Made by a program: the position numbers and the translations under genes. The notes below the pieces were generated by a model. The model was not told the origin of the DNA and did not search any database. It saw nothing but the letters and a program-made list of their open reading frames with translations. DNA of 64,000 nucleotides from Agrobacterium larrymoorei (GTDB lineage: Bacteria > Pseudomonadota > Alphaproteobacteria > Rhizobiales > Rhizobiaceae), in contig NZ_JAUTBL010000001.1 of assembly GCF_030819275.1 (NCBI RefSeq), forward strand, positions 248,001 through 312,000, read 5' to 3'. This document shows positions 36,580-46,011 of this stretch, piece by piece (the stretch's first letter is position 1; every line of letters starts with the position of its first letter).

Positions 36580-38424
36580 ATGACAGATTTTGATGCGAGG
36601 CCGGTGGCGTACTCGTACATTCGAATGAGTTCGAAACGCCAGATCAAGGGTGACAGCCTTAGACGGCAACTTGACCTTTCCCGGCAGTACGCAGATCGGC
36701 ACAATCTCAAGCTTGATGAGGAAACCACTTTCGCTGACAAGGGCGTAAGTGCCTGGACCGGTGCGAACCTTACCGAGGGGCAATTCGGTCAGTTTCTTGC
36801 GGCAGCGAAAGAGGGCCGCATAAAGCCTGGCAGTTATCTGCTCGTTGAAAGCCTCGACCGCCTTAGTCGTCAACAGGTTCGAACTGCGTTGGTCCCTTTC
36901 ATGGAACTGATCAACGGCGGTATCGTCATCGTCACCCTTAACGACAACCAAGTGTACTCGAAGGCTACGGTTGACGCCAATTTCACCCAATTGATCATCT
37001 CGCTGACCGTCATGGCACGCGCTCATGAGGAAAGTGAAACGAAGAGCAAGCGGTTGAAGGCTGTGGCCGAAAATCGCCGTAACAACGCCGCGAAGGGAGT
37101 TGGTCGTTTTCACCCAATGGCTCACGGCTGGATTGATCCAGTCAAGGTTGGCCACGAAAAATGGGAGTTTAGGCTAAACTCCCACTCCCTCGCCGTGCAG
37201 CGTATTTTTCAACTTTCTGAAAGCGGCATTGGACAGGTAACAATTGCAAAACTTCTAAATCGCGAAGGCATTCCGACTTTTCGCGGTAAAGGCCAGTGGT
37301 ACCAAGCAAACGTCGGGCGGATCATCCGTGACGAAGCCTGCATCGGGACTTACCAGCCAACGCACGTTGTGGAGGGTGAAAGACGGCCTTTCGGTGAACC
37401 GATCAAAAACTATTACCCTGCTGCGGTAAGTGAAGAACTGTTTTGGCGAGTGCAGCGAGGTCTCCGCATTTCTTTTGGTCGAGGGCGACACAAAGGCAAT
37501 CGGATAACCAATCTCTTTTCGGGGCAGATCACTTGCCAGCACTGCGGGAGTTCTCTTCGACTGCGCACCGGTGGCAAACACTTCTACCTCTATTGCGACA
37601 ACTTTTCGCGAACTGGAACGTGCGAGAAATCGAGCGGCCTGTATCGGTACGATGTGTTAGAGGAAGCAATCTTCAAGCACCTGACAATCCTCGACCCCGA
37701 CATCGATCGCGGTGGTGCTCAAGACCAGAACCGCGAGCAGATACTGCGGAATATCGCTCTGACCGAGCAAAGCGCGAAAAAGGCATCGCGTCAGTACGAC
37801 AACCTTATGGACTTTATCGAAAATGCAGATGAGGACGCCGACAGGAAGAACCTGATGGTTCGCCTCAAGACTGCTCGCCAACTCCGAGAGCAAGCAATTG
37901 CGCGATTGCGGGAGTTGAATGAAGACCTTGCAGCTCTGGACGGTCGTCAAAAGGAGATGTCGAATGCCGTCGAGCGCATGGAGCAAGAACGCGCACTGTG
38001 GTCGTCGGGCGATGCAGCCCTTGTCTATGAAAGCCGTGCCAGGGTTGCTCGACTGCTGAAGCGGTTCATCTCGACGATGTCCATCAACTTCGAACAAAAG
38101 ACGGTAATGGTTGGTGTCGCGGGCGGCTTACGTGGGTACATGTTTGATCGTAAAGGCGATCTGATTGACCAGTACGACATGTCCTCGCAAATCAACAAAG
38201 TTGGCCGACGTGTAATGTTCGCGGAACGTGGTCTCGATGGCAGTCCGGATTTCGAAAACGCTATTGAGATTAGGCCGCGAGGGCCGAGTTTGGAGCCGTT
38301 TATCAACATCAGCGGCAAAGATCACTTTGATGATGTCGTCGAGCGCAGGCAAATTGCCGATGCGGTCATGAACGATAAAAACTCCCCTGCCCCCCGAAAA
38401 TCTAAGGGGGCAAAATCCCCCTGA
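36580..38424 (+). CDS. Large serine integrase (phage type)
   Basis: The 614-residue protein has the resolvase-type catalytic domain (about 8-150: 'YSYIRMSSKRQ' with nucleophile Ser17, 'DKGVSAWTG', 'ESLDRLSRQ'), the Recombinase domain (about 175-290), a zinc ribbon with Cys319/Cys322 in 'CQHCG' and two further cysteines ('YCDNFSRTGTC'), and a coiled-coil arm (about 375-480). It cuts and joins attP and attB by a Ser-linked mechanism. ATG 36580 follows AGGAAAGG. The frame extends 20 codons upstream without support. It is the only rightward gene at this end and converges with the tail-fibre gene. Confidence 0.93.
   Translation: MTDFDARPVAYSYIRMSSKRQIKGDSLRRQLDLSRQYADRHNLKLDEETTFADKGVSAWTGANLTEGQFGQFLAAAKEGRIKPGSYLLVESLDRLSRQQVRTALVPFMELINGGIVIVTLNDNQVYSKATVDANFTQLIISLTVMARAHEESETKSKRLKAVAENRRNNAAKGVGRFHPMAHGWIDPVKVGHEKWEFRLNSHSLAVQRIFQLSESGIGQVTIAKLLNREGIPTFRGKGQWYQANVGRIIRDEACIGTYQPTHVVEGERRPFGEPIKNYYPAAVSEELFWRVQRGLRISFGRGRHKGNRITNLFSGQITCQHCGSSLRLRTGGKHFYLYCDNFSRTGTCEKSSGLYRYDVLEEAIFKHLTILDPDIDRGGAQDQNREQILRNIALTEQSAKKASRQYDNLMDFIENADEDADRKNLMVRLKTARQLREQAIARLRELNEDLAALDGRQKEMSNAVERMEQERALWSSGDAALVYESRARVARLLKRFISTMSINFEQKTVMVGVAGGLRGYMFDRKGDLIDQYDMSSQINKVGRRVMFAERGLDGSPDFENAIEIRPRGPSLEPFINISGKDHFDDVVERRQIADAVMNDKNSPAPRKSKGAKSP
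38388..38421. terminator. Overlapping hairpins between integrase and tail-fibre genes
   Basis: TGCCCCC (38388-38394) pairs with GGGGGCA (38406-38412), and the same GGGGG can instead pair with CCCCC at 38417-38421. The structure lies in the last codons of the integrase gene and 30 bases beyond the tail-fibre stop, so it could end both convergent transcripts. The T-run is poor. Confidence 0.5.
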
Positions 38425-38450
38425 ATTCTTAGGGCTCCTTGTCCAAACAC

Positions 38451-40133
38451 TTAGAACCCTGCCCGGAAACGCAAAGCCCAATTTGCAGAAGGAGCGACGA
38501 CGTTACCGCCACCGCTCTTATCCAAGATTAGGATGCCGTTCACGGCAACTTTCCAATTGATGGCGGTTGGTGTCGCCCAATATTGAAGGCCGAAGTGTCC
38601 CTGTCCCGACCAAGGCTGCGCGGTGGAGGCAATGTCAATTGCGTCTCCAATCGCCCATCCACTGTTAGCGACTGTGCACACAAGTTCTGCTGCGTAGAAG
38701 TTTGGTTTGCTTCCAAGACCGTGGTCGACCGATCTAACGCTGTTGGTAACGTAGTCTTGGTTTCCACTTTGGAAAAACTTGTTCTGTTTGTACGCCGATG
38801 CGGGAAGACCGCCCAACTGCGCAGCGTTCTTAACCGAGATGTTGCTAGGGCTGAAAACATACATATTCGTGCCGTCGTAACCGCCCCATAGCCAGTCCGG
38901 CGTACCGGATTGACCGTTCCAATTGAACGTCATTGCTCGACCGGTCGGCGAACCAGCGTCTCGAAGTTGTCCCGCGCTTAGATTGATGCTGATGTTGTGC
39001 ATCTGGCCGTTCGGCTGAACATATTCAGTGCCGTCTTTGAATGTGCCGCCCTTAGTGTCCCATTTGCCAAGGCGGAAATCGTAGTAGCCATTGACGGAAT
39101 TGTCGTATGTCGCCATTCCCATTCCCCACCAACCCTTCATCACCAGGTTGTGGCTCGTGTAACTGGCAGCATCTGCATTGCCTTGTCTGAAGGAACTATC
39201 GCTCACCGACGGTAGGCCGAGCGTACCAGTCATGGTGCCACCGCTTTTCAACAGACGTTGGTCAAGTGCGTGTCCGAGATTAGGTCCGAAAAGCGAGGCG
39301 GTCCCACCTGTAAACGCGACATTGCCATCGGTCTCCAAAAACGATCCAGCGGAACCAACGTAGACGCGGCCTTTGGTTACGAGGTCTTTCTGGACATACA
39401 CCGTCCCTTCTTTTCGATTGATGCTCAACGGCGCATCGATGTAATCGCCGTTGTCGGCATAACGAGCGACAGCGAAGTCCGAACCGGCATTTGCGCCGCT
39501 CTCGGCACTGGCATTCGTAAACACGGCCCAGCGCTGCTTATCCGCCGTTTTCCAACCAACAAGGCGATCTGTTCCTGCCGCACCACTCACGGTGACCAAG
39601 GAAGACGTAATACTCCCACTTGAGGTAAGGCTGAGAACTGAAGTATCCCCGGCAGACATTGTCCCTGTGGTCGAGAAAGCGTCTACCGTAAGTGTTCCTG
39701 AGAATTTCGGATTGCTGATGTAGTTCTCAAGACGGAAGTTCGTGCCATCGTAGATAACTGCGGTCGCCGTTCCTGCGACGACCTGTCCCGCCTTTAGGGC
39801 TGCTCCATCCTGTTGCAGGATCGACTTAGCGCCCAGCCCGTTCACGTTAAGCGTCATCGCCCCGGTGTTGGTATGCGAAGAGAAGAATGCATAACGCTCG
39901 CCTTTGAAAATGGCATCCGGCGTAGCTGCCAGCGTCAGGACCAGCGCTGTTGCGTTTCCAGTCGTCGTGTAAACTGCATTTATCTTATTATAAGCACGCT
40001 TAACACCACCACGCGTGGCTCTCAGAATAGGAGCGATTGTGCTTGGAGCATAACCGCCTTGCACACCGTCTGGTGCCGCCCCGTTGTTTGCAGGGTCTTG
40101 TTCTGACCACTTAGGATCACTGATATCTACCAT
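38451..40133 (-). CDS. Phage tail fibre / receptor-binding protein
   Basis: The 560-residue protein has an N-terminal part with 'ATRGGVKRAYNKINAVYTT' and 'GAMTLNVNGLGAKSI' (about 95-115), a type seen in tail-fibre heads, then Ser/Thr/Gly-rich beta repeats ('GTLTVDAFSTTGTMSAGDTSVLSLTSSGS') and a 'RLLKSGGTMTGTLGLPS' segment that is frequent in fibres. The C-terminal 100 residues are a globular beta-like region ('LGSKPNFYAAELVCTVANSGWAIGD') that probably contacts the host surface. Last gene of the leftward virion block. The leader before its ATG contains a TAAATACG element that begins at the stop codon of the upstream gene. Confidence 0.8.
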   Translation of the reverse strand: MVDISDPKWSEQDPANNGAAPDGVQGGYAPSTIAPILRATRGGVKRAYNKINAVYTTTGNATALVLTLAATPDAIFKGERYAFFSSHTNTGAMTLNVNGLGAKSILQQDGAALKAGQVVAGTATAVIYDGTNFRLENYISNPKFSGTLTVDAFSTTGTMSAGDTSVLSLTSSGSITSSLVTVSGAAGTDRLVGWKTADKQRWAVFTNASAESGANAGSDFAVARYADNGDYIDAPLSINRKEGTVYVQKDLVTKGRVYVGSAGSFLETDGNVAFTGGTASLFGPNLGHALDQRLLKSGGTMTGTLGLPSVSDSSFRQGNADAASYTSHNLVMKGWWGMGMATYDNSVNGYYDFRLGKWDTKGGTFKDGTEYVQPNGQMHNISINLSAGQLRDAGSPTGRAMTFNWNGQSGTPDWLWGGYDGTNMYVFSPSNISVKNAAQLGGLPASAYKQNKFFQSGNQDYVTNSVRSVDHGLGSKPNFYAAELVCTVANSGWAIGDAIDIASTAQPWSGQGHFGLQYWATPTAINWKVAVNGILILDKSGGGNVVAPSANWALRFRAGF

Positions 40134-40193
40134 TGGCGATCACCGCTTTCTTGTTATTCTTATTGGGTGTCAGAAGCGGTCGTTGCCGCTCCC

Positions 40194-40201
40194 CGTATTT
40201 A
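40194..40201 (-). repeat. TAAATACG element, copy 1
   Basis: On the leftward strand the octamer's first three bases are the stop codon of the 40199-42049 gene. The next start codon is about 60 bases on. Confidence 0.5.
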
Positions 40202-42049
40202 ATTGTTATCGTTGTTTTGAGGCTCATAACCCACTGTACGCAGGTAGTCGTAGACTGCCGTGCGTGTGACCGGATCAGGCGTTTTTCGTGCGATATCGAC
40301 CAGAGCGCCAACATGCTTGCGCAGCCCACCTTTCTCGACCTGGGCGCGCGGAATGCCTGCGAGCCAACGAACCGTTTCCGGGTCGGAGAGCATCTTCGCT
40401 TGGTAGCCCTTGCTCAGGGCATTCGCGCTCTTTGCACCCGCTGCCAGCGCGAAGCCCTTGGGACCAGCCAATGCCGCCGCAAGCAAACTTCCCTTGTCAA
40501 AGGGGTTGGCTTCCTCAAGCATGGTCTTATGGGTTTGCGTGTTGGAGTGGTTCTTGTGCTTGCCGTACTTCGCCATGTCATCCGCAATACGTGCGAGGCG
40601 ATCTAGGTCTGCACGATACTGAGCGCGACCAGTTCCTTTGAACAAAACATCCTTCGCTTCCGGCGCCATCGCCTTCCAATTGCGCATGAACATGCCGGGG
40701 TCGTAGGAGCCAACATCATCAGCGTTCTTCAAGCCTATGCGCTCCACTACGGAGCCGGTCAGATTATCCCATGTGGCTCTGCCGTCTTCGCTCTTCTCGA
40801 TTTGACGACGAACAGCGTTCAATCGAGAGCCGCCCTCTTTCGACTTGCCCATGACATAGCCGTAAACCTCTTCCGGCGTTGGCTTGTTCATCAGCGTGTT
40901 GACCGGACTGCCCTTGCCGAAACCAGTGTCGCCATCGACGGTACGGCGATAGTGGTTATTCGCCTTGCGGAACGCCTGTAGTGCGTCATCGCCTGCGCCA
41001 CGTGCAGTTGCTTCCATGTCCGTTGTGATTGCGTTGCGAAGTCCCTGTAGGTGCGCTTTCAATGCAGGGTCTACATCGGGCTTGTTTGCGATCTGGCTGA
41101 TGGCCGTGCGTGCTTCCTTCAACTTAGTGAAGGTCATACCTTTGCCCATGTCATCGACAATCGCTTGCGTCTGACGAAGGGCCTGATCGAGTTGAGGACC
41201 GCGATTGAGCGCTTCCGATTTGCCAAGTCCCTTCTTGGTTTCCGCCAAGGACTTGCTAAACGCCTTCGTTGCATCGCTGGCTACTGGTTTGTCGCCAGTC
41301 AATCGACCGACATCATTGTAGAGGCTTTCCGAACGCGCATAAGCAGCGTCTTTGGCCGCTTGCGCCTGCTCTGGGAGCATATCACCGAGTTCTTGGCGGG
41401 TGGTCGTTTTTGAACCGGGATTGGTGCGGCTGGTAATTCCATCAACGATGCGGCCGAATTCGTCGCCTTGCTTCGTGTAAGCATCGCCCATGCGCTCTTG
41501 AAGGTTCTTGCCCGCGCCGGTCATCAACAAAGCGTGTTCCTTGGCAGCTGCGCGAGTGGAGCCTGAAACCATGCCAGTCGTTGGCTGCACGCCGATATCG
41601 GTAAAGTCCTTCACACGCTGCGCAATAACCGCGCCGTCATCCGCTTTGCCGATGATCGTGTTCTTGACGGGATTAAAACCGCTGCGAGGAACAACGGTTG
41701 TTGCTGTCTTTGGAACCGCGCCTTGCAGACCTGCGGGACTAAACGTCGTCGCAAATTCGAAAGCGCGCCCGATACCCTCATCGCTCGTTGGATCAAACTT
41801 GCCGGCCATTGCATCGCCGGGGGTCATGAACGCCTTCTTGAAACTGCCAAGCAGACCGGCATTACTGTCGAAACTCACTTCGCCGCTTGCGTCCTTGCTC
41901 AACGGGAGAAGCGAGCCACTGAATACAGGCTCGGGTGTCGCCTCTGGCTCAGCCGACCAATCACGGTCCCATGGCATACCGCCCGTTGGTGCTTCTGATT
42001 TCTTTTCTTTTGCTGGTTCGTCCCAGTTCATTTCCCAAGGCATTGCCAT
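40199..42049 (-). CDS. Phage internal virion / ejection-type protein
   Basis: The 616-residue protein starts at ATG 42049, which shares TAATG with the stop of the preceding lysin gene. It has a short Trp-rich N-terminal repeat ('PWEMNWDE' and 'PWDRDWSAE'), then a long helical body rich in Ala, Lys, Glu and Gln ('KTTTRQELGDMLPEQAQAAKDAAYARSE'), an Ala-rich hydrophobic patch near residue 540 ('LLAAALAGPKGFALAAGAKSA') and no enzyme motif. Long helical proteins at this place between tail and fibre genes of podoviruses are usually packed in the head and ejected with DNA. That role is inferred from order and composition. Confidence 0.65.
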   Translation of the reverse strand: MAMPWEMNWDEPAKEKKSEAPTGGMPWDRDWSAEPEATPEPVFSGSLLPLSKDASGEVSFDSNAGLLGSFKKAFMTPGDAMAGKFDPTSDEGIGRAFEFATTFSPAGLQGAVPKTATTVVPRSGFNPVKNTIIGKADDGAVIAQRVKDFTDIGVQPTTGMVSGSTRAAAKEHALLMTGAGKNLQERMGDAYTKQGDEFGRIVDGITSRTNPGSKTTTRQELGDMLPEQAQAAKDAAYARSESLYNDVGRLTGDKPVASDATKAFSKSLAETKKGLGKSEALNRGPQLDQALRQTQAIVDDMGKGMTFTKLKEARTAISQIANKPDVDPALKAHLQGLRNAITTDMEATARGAGDDALQAFRKANNHYRRTVDGDTGFGKGSPVNTLMNKPTPEEVYGYVMGKSKEGGSRLNAVRRQIEKSEDGRATWDNLTGSVVERIGLKNADDVGSYDPGMFMRNWKAMAPEAKDVLFKGTGRAQYRADLDRLARIADDMAKYGKHKNHSNTQTHKTMLEEANPFDKGSLLAAALAGPKGFALAAGAKSANALSKGYQAKMLSDPETVRWLAGIPRAQVEKGGLRKHVGALVDIARKTPDPVTRTAVYDYLRTVGYEPQNNDNN

Positions 42050-42996
42050 TATACGCGCCATCCTCCGAGGCCACCGAGACCTCCCATTTTTTGTTTCTTG
42101 AGCAGTTCCATGAGTTCTTGCGGGCTTAGGGCAGCGAGCGCTTTCATATCGCCTTGAACTTCATCGCCGGTCTGCGTCTGCGAGTTCATGAGGCTGACTT
42201 GTACTGGCTGCGCCTGACCACGGCGGGCTTGTCCCGCTTGTGCTGCCTGCTGCGCTTGCTTGTTGAGGTCATCCGTTTGGCTTGAGTTGGCAAACGCACT
42301 GCTGAGTGCTCCAAGAAGGTTGATGCCCTTCTTGGTGTTGACGCCCATAAACTCATCAGGGAGAACTTTTGGAAGCAGTGAGGCTTTGGCTTGATCTGCT
42401 GTTTCAGTGCCTAGCACGCGGTCGAAAATCTTCTTCCCGATGCCACGCTCGTCCGGTACTGCGGCGCCCTTAGCCTGCAATTGCGGATCGGCTTGCACGA
42501 CTGGTTGTGTTGGCGTTGTTTGTGCGGCTGCTACGACTTCGGCAACCGGATCAACAGGCTCGTACTTCGTGCCGTTGTATGCCGCCGTTAGCCATCCAGG
42601 CGCATTCTCGCCCTTTCCACCAGCGCCCCACACTCCAGGCTTTCCGCCACCGATATGCATGGAGCCCGCTTGCATGTAGCCGGGACCAGCACCAAAGCCG
42701 GTTACGCCGTTTTGCTTGCCCTTGCTGACAATCTCTTGGAAGATGGGAAGATCTTCTTCGTTGGCCCAATCCAGTCTGCGACCGTCCTTGTAGAAAAAAG
42801 CATCGGCTGCGCCGCCGTGGTCATGCCGAACACTTCCGACACGAGCGCCGCCTTCGTCCTTCGATGGCTGACCACCGGAGAAAACCTCCATAGTGATCCC
42901 CATGTCTTGGAGATAGGCAAGTCGGTTGATGAGATCGTCGTCTAGTGGTCGGTTACGTGTTGCGCCTTGATTTCGATATCTGATGTAGTTGGCCAA
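42049..42996 (-). CDS. Phage virion lysin-like protein with M15-type peptidase motif
   Basis: The 315-residue protein starts at TTG with GAGGA upstream. Its N-terminal 140 residues fit a LAS/M15-like D,D-peptidase: 'SVRHDHGGAADAFFYKDGRRLDW' holds His...Asp ligands, and 'GYMQAGSMHIGGGKP' holds the third His. It would cut peptidoglycan cross-links during DNA entry or release. The rest is Gln/Ala-rich ('QAQQAAQAGQARRGQAQPV'). It lies inside the ejection-protein block, not in a lysis cassette, which fits a virion-associated role. No holin gene is adjacent. Confidence 0.65.
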   Translation of the reverse strand: MANYIRYRNQGATRNRPLDDDLINRLAYLQDMGITMEVFSGGQPSKDEGGARVGSVRHDHGGAADAFFYKDGRRLDWANEEDLPIFQEIVSKGKQNGVTGFGAGPGYMQAGSMHIGGGKPGVWGAGGKGENAPGWLTAAYNGTKYEPVDPVAEVVAAAQTTPTQPVVQADPQLQAKGAAVPDERGIGKKIFDRVLGTETADQAKASLLPKVLPDEFMGVNTKKGINLLGALSSAFANSSQTDDLNKQAQQAAQAGQARRGQAQPVQVSLMNSQTQTGDEVQGDMKALAALSPQELMELLKKQKMGGLGGLGGWRV

Positions 42997-43044
42997 ATAT
43001 TCCTCGTCCCTTTTCGGGCTTCTTATTCTCTCCGCTTGAGCGGG

Positions 43045-44463
43045 TTATAAAATGGGTTCCCAATTCTCTTTCTTGTTGCGGTCCCCGCCCTTGAAACGGT
43101 ACTGCACACCATCGCTGCCGGTAACGATCGTGCCGCCCTGTGCTGGCCTCGTGTTCCCGTTCTTCTGTTTATCGCTTCCCGCTTTGAACGATTTGAACTT
43201 CGTGTAAGGGTTAGGAAGTGCTGCGATTTCCTTGTCACCGTCTTGCCAAGTCAACTCGCCGCGCTGGACTCGGTTTGCAATTTCGGCTGCAGCGATCTTG
43301 TTTTGAGCGACCGATTGCATCGTGCTTGCGATGATCTCGTTACCTTCACGCGTGTTGCCAATGCTTGGGATGCTCAACAGGAACTGCTTGGCGTCAAAGT
43401 CGGATGTTGCACCCGAACCTGCAGGACGCAGGTTCGGAGCGATACGCGAAACGACTGCCTGATAGGCTTGGATTTCGTTGAGGCCATCAACACTGACACC
43501 AGCCATTTCCGCATAGGGACCAATAGCGGCTTTCCATTCCGCACCCTTACCGGTTTCAACTTTGCGGCCCAGATCGATAAGCAGGTCCATGTCGCCAACC
43601 ATCTGATTAGCACTTGCACCGGCACCAGCGATCTCATCAAAACGCTTTGCGGCGTTCTCGTCCGACTTCTCTTTGAACTTGTCGCTGTTGCCACCAACTG
43701 TGACCTGAGTTGAGCCGGATTTCTTGTTCTGACGGGACCACGTTGTAAAATCTTGTGGTGTGCGACCGGCAGCGCCTTCCTGCCGCTCGTAAAGTTCGTA
43801 TTCGCGAATGTCGTCGGTCTTCTTGTACTGCTCTTCGCCCTGCACGCGACCAGCCGCTTTACTGCGCTCGATTGCGCCTTCGCCCGCTGCAACACCATCA
43901 GCCAACAGGTAACCGCTGTCGCCGCGCACCAAGCCCTTTTTCGCTTGCTCGTCGTCTAGGCGCTGTATGCGTTCAAGAATGGTGTTGGCAGCGCTAAACT
44001 CGCCCATCGCCAAATACTGCTGGTACAATTTCTTCAAATCAGGGATCGAAAAACCTGCGTCGCCATCTGTGTGGACGCCAGTGGCAAAGTTCTGCGCGGC
44101 TTGTGCCTGCTGCAACTTCACCTGATCACTGCGCAGCTTCGCGCGACTGACCGAATTCGATACCGCGTCGTTTCTTGCCTGCGCATAGGCTTTGGCACCT
44201 GCACCAAGCCCTTGCCCGACTGCACTCAGCGTGTTCATTGGCGTTGCACTCGGTCCACCAGCGACCATCATTCCCGCACCTGAGTTCAACAAAAGCGAGG
44301 CAAGTGCATCGCGCTTATCCTCGTCCTGGGGCAGGAAACGAGACAGGAGATTTTGCTGTTGAGGCTGTGGCTGCTCTTGTGGTTGCTGCGCCGTACCAAT
44401 TACGCCGGTCGGTGCGTCCTGACCGCCTTGCAAGCGCTTGAGAAATTCCAATAGATCGAACAT
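43045..44463 (-). CDS. Phage internal virion protein, helical, Gln-rich
   Basis: The 472-residue protein begins 'MFDLLEFLKRLQGGQDAPTG' and contains Gln-rich and helical segments ('QVKLQQAQAAQNF', 'RAKLRSDQ') and a middle region 'FDEIAGAGASANQMVGDMDLLIDLGRKVETGKG' that resembles ejection or lytic-transglycosylase-linked phage proteins, without a catalytic motif I can name. Its ATG overlaps the stop of the upstream gene in TAATG. It belongs to the block between tail and fibre genes and is probably an internal head protein. Confidence 0.65.
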   Translation of the reverse strand: MFDLLEFLKRLQGGQDAPTGVIGTAQQPQEQPQPQQQNLLSRFLPQDEDKRDALASLLLNSGAGMMVAGGPSATPMNTLSAVGQGLGAGAKAYAQARNDAVSNSVSRAKLRSDQVKLQQAQAAQNFATGVHTDGDAGFSIPDLKKLYQQYLAMGEFSAANTILERIQRLDDEQAKKGLVRGDSGYLLADGVAAGEGAIERSKAAGRVQGEEQYKKTDDIREYELYERQEGAAGRTPQDFTTWSRQNKKSGSTQVTVGGNSDKFKEKSDENAAKRFDEIAGAGASANQMVGDMDLLIDLGRKVETGKGAEWKAAIGPYAEMAGVSVDGLNEIQAYQAVVSRIAPNLRPAGSGATSDFDAKQFLLSIPSIGNTREGNEIIASTMQSVAQNKIAAAEIANRVQRGELTWQDGDKEIAALPNPYTKFKSFKAGSDKQKNGNTRPAQGGTIVTGSDGVQYRFKGGDRNKKENWEPIL

Positions 44464-45995
44464 TACGCGGTCTCCATGAATGTGTCTGTGATGATGTGTT
44501 TGACGCCCGCGATCTCAACCACGGCATCAGGTAGAACCGCCTCGACTTCGTGCGCCAATGGACCGATGAACACTTCCTCTGGCTTGTCTTTGTAGGCAAA
44601 GCGATACATCGGAATGCCGTTCGGGAAGTTTCCAACGCATTCGAAGACAATCTTTGTGCGCTCATCGCAAAGCGCGAGCATACCCAGGAGCGAAGTCATA
44701 GCACCCAACGCTTGGCTTCCTGAGTTGGAATACACAGGCGTTGTCGTGTTCGAGTAATTGCCGCCATTCGCGAGATTGATCATGTTCGCGATGTTGGAAA
44801 GCGGCTGGTTCTGTTGGTAGTCATGACGTTGGATGTCCGCGTTCAACACGTCCTGATTTCTCGTATCGATCTGCGCACCGACCTGTCCGAGTTTATCAGT
44901 TGGGAGATATTGGTTCGCATATTGCTGACCGGCCATGCCAGCGCCGTTCAACTGCGTGTTTGCCTGCGCGACCTGATTACTGGCCTGCGAGTTGGCAGCG
45001 TTGAGCATCTGATTGCGGTTCTGCAACTGGTTGCTGATGCCGGAATTGTAAATGTCGCTTTGCAGGCTCGTTCCCTGCAATTGAAGGTTCTTGTCGAACT
45101 GATACGCGCTATTGGCAGCACTCGCCGCATCGTTGCGCAATCCCTGCTGGTTAGCGCTCGTGCTGGCTAGGTTCTGGTTAGCGTTCAACTGGTTCTGCTG
45201 ATCGCTGTTGTAGAAGTTGCCATACTGACCAGCAGCCGACATTTGGCGATCCTTGTCCGTGTTGTATTGGTTGCCGTACATGCTCGTTGCCACGTCAGCC
45301 ATTGCCGTCGCTGCCGTTGTCTCCGCATTGTTGCGCTGACGTGCATATGCGCCCGATCCCATACGACCCAGGCTTGCTGCCTGACTATCGATCTGTGGAG
45401 CGGTGATGTTGCGGAACTGATCTGCAATCTTGGTCTGCTGGTTGCTGACCGTTGCATCCAAGTACGGGTTGTTGCCGACATTGGCACCGGATGCAGTTGC
45501 TTTCAGATAGTCCATCGCTGGATTATTGCCGGAAGCTAAAGCACCGGCCTGAGCCTGCTGCGAACCGAGCGCCGCGTTCGTGAAGTTCTGACCCGCCGCG
45601 AGAGTTGAATTGCCGGGACCACCAGTTCCACCAGCAGCGAGGTTAGCAGCGCTTGCGGCGGCAGGGTTAGTTCCCAAGTTCAAGCCGTTCTGCAACTGCG
45701 ACAGCGTGGCGTTTGGTTGAGAACTGAACGCTCCACCGGACGTGATGTTGTTCACTGCGTTGCTTGCTGTGGCTAGGCCGCTTGCGGCGGAACCGGAGCG
45801 TGCCAGAGCCTCTTGCATGGAGAGCGCGTCCTTGGTTGCCGATGACTGATCCGCAACTGTTGACCCCTGATAATACTCGGGTTTGCCCTCAGAATAGAGT
45901 TTATCGGCTTGAGCGAGGTACTTGGAAATATACGGCTTTGCGCCGTCCCATGGCTCTGTCTTCGTTGTCGTTTCTTTTGGTGTTTTAGAGACCAT
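44463..45995 (-). CDS. Phage low-complexity virion protein with S74-like C-terminal domain
   Basis: The 510-residue protein is dominated by Asn, Gln, Ala, Gly and Ser (about 50-410), with repeats such as 'QQNQLNANQNLASTSANQQG'. The last 75 residues resemble the S74 intramolecular chaperone of tail spikes: 'CDERTK' where the usual motif is SDxRxK, then 'MYRFAYKDKPEEVFIGPLAHEVEAVLPDAV'. The catalytic Ser position is Cys here and the Lys is kept. Such domains guide folding and can cut themselves off. Position between adaptor/tail and ejection proteins suggests an internal or tail structural role. Confidence 0.7.
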   Translation of the reverse strand: MVSKTPKETTTKTEPWDGAKPYISKYLAQADKLYSEGKPEYYQGSTVADQSSATKDALSMQEALARSGSAASGLATASNAVNNITSGGAFSSQPNATLSQLQNGLNLGTNPAAASAANLAAGGTGGPGNSTLAAGQNFTNAALGSQQAQAGALASGNNPAMDYLKATASGANVGNNPYLDATVSNQQTKIADQFRNITAPQIDSQAASLGRMGSGAYARQRNNAETTAATAMADVATSMYGNQYNTDKDRQMSAAGQYGNFYNSDQQNQLNANQNLASTSANQQGLRNDAASAANSAYQFDKNLQLQGTSLQSDIYNSGISNQLQNRNQMLNAANSQASNQVAQANTQLNGAGMAGQQYANQYLPTDKLGQVGAQIDTRNQDVLNADIQRHDYQQNQPLSNIANMINLANGGNYSNTTTPVYSNSGSQALGAMTSLLGMLALCDERTKIVFECVGNFPNGIPMYRFAYKDKPEEVFIGPLAHEVEAVLPDAVVEIAGVKHIITDTFMETA

Positions 45996-46011
45996 CGCGT
46001 AATTTCCTTAT

